Assembly: GCA_944320725.1 (NCBI GenBank)
Contig: CALUIM010000014.1
Location: 48,349-112,348 of the forward strand
Source of the DNA: an uncultured Coriobacteriaceae bacterium
GTDB lineage: Bacteria; Actinomycetota; Coriobacteriia; Coriobacteriales; Coriobacteriaceae
DNA length: 64,000 bases
Direction: 5' to 3'
Under the pieces are notes generated by a model that saw nothing but the letters and a program-made list of their open reading frames with translations, did not search any database and had not been told where the DNA came from. Of the stretch, positions 59,940 through 64,000 are shown in pieces (position 1 is the first letter of the stretch; the number at the start of each line of letters is the position of its first letter). The position numbers and the translations under genes are program-made.

Positions 59940-60937
59940 ACGAGCAGCGCCTTAACCTGGCCGCGGAGTGGGACAAGACGTTCCCGCAATCGGATGTGGT
60001 CGATCACGAGAAAGTGACGTTTCGCAACCGGTACGGCATCACCTTGGCGGCCGATCTCTACCGCCCACGCGGTGCTGTTGCCAACCGGGATGCAGCAGGG
60101 GCGCTTCCCGCGATCGCCGTGTGCGGGCCGTTCGGCGCGGTGAAGGAGCAGTGTGCCGGCCTGTACGCGCAGACCATGGCAGAGCGTGGTTTTCTTACGA
60201 TTGCCTTCGACCCCTCGTTTACGGGCGAGTCGGGCGGTGAGCCGCGCTATATGGCGTCGCCCGATATCAATACCGAGGATTTCTTGGCTGCTATTGATTA
60301 CCTTTCCTGTCGCGATGACGTTGATGCCGAGCGCGTGGGCATCATTGGCATTTGCGGATGGGGCGGCATGGCGCTCAATGCCGTCGCACTCGACCCGCGC
60401 ATCAAGGCAACGGTTGCCTCAACCATATACGACATGAGTCGCATTGCCGCCAAGGGCTACTTCGATGAGGCCGATACACCCGAGGCGCGCCAGGCTCAGC
60501 GTTGCGCCTATGCCGAGCAGCGCACGCGTGACTTCGCTGCGGGTGCGTATGAGCGTGCTGGCGGTGTGGTTGACCCGCTGCCTGAGGACGCGCCCTTTTT
60601 CGTCAAGGATTACTACGACTACTACAAGACGCCGCGCGGCTACCACCCGCGCTCGCTCAACTCCAATGAGGGCTGGAACGTCATCGGTACCATGAGCTTC
60701 TTGAACCAGCCGATCCTTGCCTATGCAGGTGAGATCGAGAACGCCGTCATGGTGCTGCATGGCGACGCGGCGCACTCTTGTTATATGGGTAAAGACGCGT
60801 TCGCCCAGCTTAAAGGCAACAACAAGGAGCTTGTGCTCGTTCCGGGGGCCGTGCACACCGATCTATACGATGGTGGCGGCAAGAACGCCATCCCGTGGGA
60901 CAAGATCCAGGAATTCTTCGAGAAGTATCTGGGTTAG
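59936..60937 (+). CDS. alpha/beta hydrolase with Cys-type nucleophile elbow
   Basis: Protein of 333 residues of the X-Pro-peptidase/YcjY-like hydrolase group. It begins VTFRNRYGITLAADLYRPRG, has AFDPSFTGESGGEPRY, and the elbow GICGWGGMAL holds Cys where Ser is usual, as in dienelactone hydrolases. A possible acid is in LHGDAAHSCYMG and the His in PGAVHTDLYDGG. Substrate unknown. AAGGGAGCACAT precedes ATG 59936. Confidence 0.82.
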   Translation: MNEQRLNLAAEWDKTFPQSDVVDHEKVTFRNRYGITLAADLYRPRGAVANRDAAGALPAIAVCGPFGAVKEQCAGLYAQTMAERGFLTIAFDPSFTGESGGEPRYMASPDINTEDFLAAIDYLSCRDDVDAERVGIIGICGWGGMALNAVALDPRIKATVASTIYDMSRIAAKGYFDEADTPEARQAQRCAYAEQRTRDFAAGAYERAGGVVDPLPEDAPFFVKDYYDYYKTPRGYHPRSLNSNEGWNVIGTMSFLNQPILAYAGEIENAVMVLHGDAAHSCYMGKDAFAQLKGNNKELVLVPGAVHTDLYDGGGKNAIPWDKIQEFFEKYLG

Positions 60938-60949
60938 AAGAAGGGGTCT

Positions 60950-61795
60950 ATGAACAAGAAGATTGTCGAAAACCAGGCTTTCGACGAAGAGCGCGCCCTG
61001 TACGGCATGCACGACCTCACGGTTCACAATTGCCGCTTCGATGGGCCCGCCGACGGCGAGAGCGCCTTCAAGGAGTGCATGAACATCACCGTTGTCGGTG
61101 CCTTCATGAACCTGCGGTATCCGTTTTGGCATGACCATGGTCTCGCGCTGTGCGACGTGGAGATGACGGAGCTCTGCCGTGCCGCGCTGTGGTATAGCGG
61201 TGACGTGACGATCGAGAACAGCCGGCTGCATGGCATCAAGGCGCTACGCGAGTGCATGGATGTGCGCATGCGCGGCTGCGACATCGTCTCGCCGGAGTTT
61301 GGTTGGTCGACACGCGGTATCGAGATGGCGGATTGTACGGCGGAGAGCGAGTACTTCATGATGCGCTCGGAGCGCCTGCGCTTCCGCGACGTGCGTCTCA
61401 CCGGCAAGTATTCCTTTCAGTACATCGAAGACGCCGTGTTCGAGCAGTGCACGTTCGATACGAAAGATGCCTTCTGGCACGCGAAGAACGTCGTCGTGCG
61501 AAACAGTTACGTGAAAGGCGAGTACCTCGGCTGGTACAGCGAAAACGTGACGTTTGAAAACTGCACGATCGAGGGTACGCAGCCGCTGTGCTATTGCAAG
61601 GGCCTGCGGCTCGTGAACTGCAAGATGATCGACTGCGACCTTGCGTTTGAGCGCAGCCATGTGGATGCCACGATCACCACGCCCGTCGTGAGTATCAAAA
61701 ACCCGCTCGCAGGCAGCCGCATCGCAGCGCCCGCGGTAGGTGAGGTCATCCGCGACATCGAGGGTGCTACGGGTGTGGTTGAGATGGCAGAGTGA
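60950..61795 (+). CDS. DUF3737 right-handed beta-helix protein
   Basis: Protein of 281 residues. Short repeats of the type 'ITVVGAFMNLRYPFW', 'VTIENSRLHGIKAL' and 'VTFENCTIEGTQPL', each ending in a turn, make a beta-helix, and the whole fits the DUF3737 family. Many members stand next to LysR and hydrolase genes, as here. No catalytic site known. AAGAAGGGGTCT precedes ATG 60950. Confidence 0.85.
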   Translation: MNKKIVENQAFDEERALYGMHDLTVHNCRFDGPADGESAFKECMNITVVGAFMNLRYPFWHDHGLALCDVEMTELCRAALWYSGDVTIENSRLHGIKALRECMDVRMRGCDIVSPEFGWSTRGIEMADCTAESEYFMMRSERLRFRDVRLTGKYSFQYIEDAVFEQCTFDTKDAFWHAKNVVVRNSYVKGEYLGWYSENVTFENCTIEGTQPLCYCKGLRLVNCKMIDCDLAFERSHVDATITTPVVSIKNPLAGSRIAAPAVGEVIRDIEGATGVVEMAE

Positions 61796-61921
61796 TGAAA
61801 TCGCCAGATTGATCGCCGGTAACTCCGCCGAAACATAGTTGTGCGAAAGTTGGATATCTGTATGGAAGCATCCCGTTGGAAGGTATCCGGCGCCGCCGGC
61901 ATCGATGCGGAGGTATACCGA

Positions 61922-63262
61922 ATGGACCAGCAGCAGAACATCGATTTCGTCATGCGCACCGTCGAGGAGCGCGGTATTCGCTTCATTCGCCTATGGTTCT
62001 GCGACGTACTCGGACGTCTCAAGAGCTTTGCGATCAGCCCCGAGGATCTCGAAGTGGCCTTCGAGGAGGGCATTGGTTTCGACGGCTCGGCAATCGAGGG
62101 CTTTACGCCGCTCGAGGAGGCCGACATGCTCGCCTTCCCCGATCCCTCGACCTTCCAGGTGCTGCCGTGGCGCCCGAAGCACAACGGTGCGGCGCGCCTG
62201 TTCTGCGACGTGTGCACGCCCGACCGCAAGCCGTTCGCGGGCGATTCGCGTGAGTGTTTGCGCCGCATGTTCTATCGCGCCGAGGAGCGCGGCTTCCTCA
62301 TGAACGTGGGCGCCGAGCTCGAGTACTACTATTTCCCCAACGACCACACCCCCGAGCCCATGGACGAGGTGGGCTACTTCGACCTCACGCCGGATGACTC
62401 CGCGCGCGATCTGCGCCGCGAGACGGTGCTCATGCTCGAGAAGATGAGCATTCCAGTTGAGTACACCTTCCATTCGTCGGGCCATTCCCAGCACGGCGTA
62501 TCGCTGAGACACGCCGAGGCGCTCACTGCCTCCGATGCCATCACCACCGCCAAGCATGTCATTCGCCTCGAGGCCTACGAGGCGGACATCCATGCTTCGT
62601 TCATGCCCAAGCCCATCGCCAAGGACGCGGCGAGTGCGATGATGCTGCATCAGTCGCTGTTCGATCATCAGGGCAACAACGTGTTCTACGGGGCGGACGA
62701 CCCGGTGTACCACCTGTCGCCCATCGCGAAGAGCTACATGGCCGGTATCCTGGCTCACGCTCCCGAGATCTCGGCGATCACCAACCCCACGGTCAACTCG
62801 TACAAGCGCATCTTGGGAGACGAGGGCCCCACGCCCAAGGCGGCAACCTGGGGCCTGCGCAACCGCGCCGCGATGATTCGCGTGCCTATCTACAAGCCGG
62901 GCAAGCAGCTGGCGTCGCGCATCGAGCTGCGCAGTCCCGACCCCATGGCGAACCCCTATCTGGTGAACGCCGTCACGCTCGCCGCCGGTCTCGACGGTAT
63001 CGAGCGCGGGCTCGAGCTACCGCCCGAGTGCACGGCGGAGACCCTGGCACTGCCCCCGCGCGAGCTCGCAGCCGCTGGCTACGCGCTTCTGCCCCGCAGC
63101 CTCGACGAGGCGCTCGACATCTTCGAGGATTCGGCGTTCATGAAAGATGCGCTGGGCGAGCACATCCACTCCTTCTTCCTGAAGAAGAAGCGCGCGGAGT
63201 GGGCAAAGTATTCGTCGACGATCACCGAGTGGGAGATCAAGCACTATCTCGCCAACTCGTAA
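61922..63262 (+). CDS. glnA: glutamine synthetase, type I
   Basis: Joins ammonia to glutamate. 446 residues match the GSI-alpha short form. Motifs: FIRLWFCDVLGRLKSF, EGIGFDGSAIEGF, VGAELEYYYF, HSSGHSQHG, and the ATP region NPTVNSYKRI with RNRAAMIRVP. The short alpha type lacks an adenylylation insert and is usually feedback-controlled. GGAGGTATACCG precedes ATG 61922. A GlnR-like regulator follows 110 bases on. The 126-base leader shows no known riboswitch. Confidence 0.96.
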   Translation: MDQQQNIDFVMRTVEERGIRFIRLWFCDVLGRLKSFAISPEDLEVAFEEGIGFDGSAIEGFTPLEEADMLAFPDPSTFQVLPWRPKHNGAARLFCDVCTPDRKPFAGDSRECLRRMFYRAEERGFLMNVGAELEYYYFPNDHTPEPMDEVGYFDLTPDDSARDLRRETVLMLEKMSIPVEYTFHSSGHSQHGVSLRHAEALTASDAITTAKHVIRLEAYEADIHASFMPKPIAKDAASAMMLHQSLFDHQGNNVFYGADDPVYHLSPIAKSYMAGILAHAPEISAITNPTVNSYKRILGDEGPTPKAATWGLRNRAAMIRVPIYKPGKQLASRIELRSPDPMANPYLVNAVTLAAGLDGIERGLELPPECTAETLALPPRELAAAGYALLPRSLDEALDIFEDSAFMKDALGEHIHSFFLKKKRAEWAKYSSTITEWEIKHYLANS

Positions 63263-63372
63263 CGAGACGGCCTCGCTTGGGATATCGGCGTATGTGCGTT
63301 GATATTAAGCTTCTGAGCAGGACGGCCTTGCTATAAACTATTGAACAGTACACGCATGTGAGGAGGTGTGGC

Positions 63373-64000
63373 ATGTCGGACAAGAATGTCTTGCTCATGG
63401 CTCGTACAACGCGCTTTCACGAATTTGCGCGCACGCTTTCCACGACGATGGGCGTCGAGGTGAGCATCGCCACCCCCGATTCTCCCGCCGCCATCCACGA
63501 CTTTGACCTGCTGTTGCTTGACGCCGATGGCATTCGCAACGATCGCATCGAGCAGATTGCCAAGTGGCTCGAAGACCGCGGCAGTATCCCGATGCTGATC
63601 ATTGTCGACGAGGACCAGCTGGCATCGTTCAGCATGCCCGCCCATGCCCGCGCAGATTTCGTATGCTCCTCGGCATGCCCGGCCGAGCTCGAGGTGCGCG
63701 CGCGCCGTCTCATGGGCAACGACGAAGCCTTTGCCGTCGACGACGTGCTGCACGTCGATAATATGGTCATCAACCTGGCTACCTATCAGGTATATCTGGA
63801 CGACGAGCCTGTTGATCTCACCCTCATGGAGTACTCGCTGCTCTCGTTTTTGGCAACGCACCCTAATCGCGCCTACTCGCGCGAGGTGCTGCTGCACCGC
63901 GTCTGGGGCTTCGAGTACTGCGGCGGCACCCGTACGGTCGATGTGCACATCCGTCGTATCCGCTCGAAGGTGGGCCCGCAAATCGCGGCGCACATCACGA
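63373..64000 (+). CDS. glnR: GlnR-like atypical OmpR-family regulator, 3' end cut by the window
   Basis: 209 codons are visible. The N-terminal receiver-like domain lacks the acidic pair that normally starts a receiver (it reads VLLMARTTRFHEF) but keeps an Asp at 50 (DLLLLDADG). The C-terminal winged helix is typical: LTLMEYSLLSFLATHPNRAY, REVLLHRVWGFEYCGGTRTV, DVHIRRIRSKVGP. The whole matches actinobacterial GlnR, an orphan regulator of nitrogen genes that works without phosphorylation. The location directly after glnA fits. AGGAGGTGTGGC precedes ATG 63373. Confidence 0.85.
   Translation, partial: MSDKNVLLMARTTRFHEFARTLSTTMGVEVSIATPDSPAAIHDFDLLLLDADGIRNDRIEQIAKWLEDRGSIPMLIIVDEDQLASFSMPAHARADFVCSSACPAELEVRARRLMGNDEAFAVDDVLHVDNMVINLATYQVYLDDEPVDLTLMEYSLLSFLATHPNRAYSREVLLHRVWGFEYCGGTRTVDVHIRRIRSKVGPQIAAHIT

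Noticed and set aside
61796..61921. Glutamine riboswitch upstream of glnA
   Set aside because: No matching conserved bases or stem pattern could be seen. The short leader has only GC-rich short stems.

Overview
The window is a GC-rich stretch of bacterial chromosome with short intergenic gaps, clear AGGAGG-type ribosome sites and many convergent stem-loops. The gene set fits an anaerobic gut actinobacterium of the class Coriobacteriia, most likely Collinsella or a close relative. Supporting signs are an archaeal-type topoisomerase I with several zinc ribbons, a mannose-family PTS operon carrying a YajC-like gene, a GlnR-like orphan regulator beside glnA, and a feoA-feoA-feoB cluster with its Cys-rich membrane partner. 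This placement is inference from gene content; no rRNA is present.

Layout. 0-9.2 kb: end of topA, two zinc-ribbon membrane proteins, then tmk-holB-ricT and comF. 9.2-16.8 kb: a lipoprotein solute-binding protein, hpf, a DegV protein, a beta-hydroxyacid dehydrogenase with a His/Cys tail, two hypotheticals, isocitrate dehydrogenase and a SurA-like membrane protein, closed by a tRNA-Thr(CGU) on the minus strand. 17.4-26.7 kb: a sugar locus with PTS EIIA, YajC-like protein, EIIB, EIIC, EIID, a GntR/UTRA repressor, AgaS-type isomerase, NagA-type deacetylase, galactokinase (minus) and a LacC/PfkB sugar kinase. 26.8-37.5 kb: a phospho-signalling island with a degenerate PP2C-like protein, an FHA protein, a kinase-RyR fusion, a vWA protein, a PP2C phosphatase, a second kinase, and a convergent zinc ribbon-TIR-membrane-propeller protein. 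37.7-44.5 kb: DeoR regulator, class II (tagatose/fructose bisphosphate) aldolase, an alpha/beta hydrolase, a galactose-mutarotase-like protein, pyruvate kinase and an EamA exporter. 44.7-54.8 kb: threonine aldolase (minus), hisS, ppc, a 44-residue membrane peptide, a HAD phosphatase, aspS, HPr and mannose-6-phosphate isomerase. 54.9-64 kb: a symmetric repeat array, feoA-feoA-feoB and a Cys-rich protein, LysR (minus), a small Cys-rich ORF with an alpha/beta hydrolase and a DUF3737 protein, glnA, and a GlnR-like regulator cut by the window end.

How the genes fit together. The sugar genes supply a nearly complete N-acetylgalactosamine or amino-sugar route: PTS uptake, deacetylation (NagA), deamination/isomerisation (AgaS), phosphorylation (LacC-like) and cleavage (GatY-like), plus galactose entry (mutarotase, GalK) and lower glycolysis (pyk, ppc). 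HPr and manA also lie in the window. The phospho-signalling island resembles the vWA-PP2C-kinase 'TerY-P' triads of bacterial stress and conflict systems, here enlarged by FHA, RyR and TIR modules.

The two most unusual observations are that island and a non-coding element built from a tripartite 52-bp module. Three direct copies and three inverted copies lie in exact mirror register at 54.96-55.31 kb, and two further copies face each other at 30.37-30.57 kb inside the signalling island.
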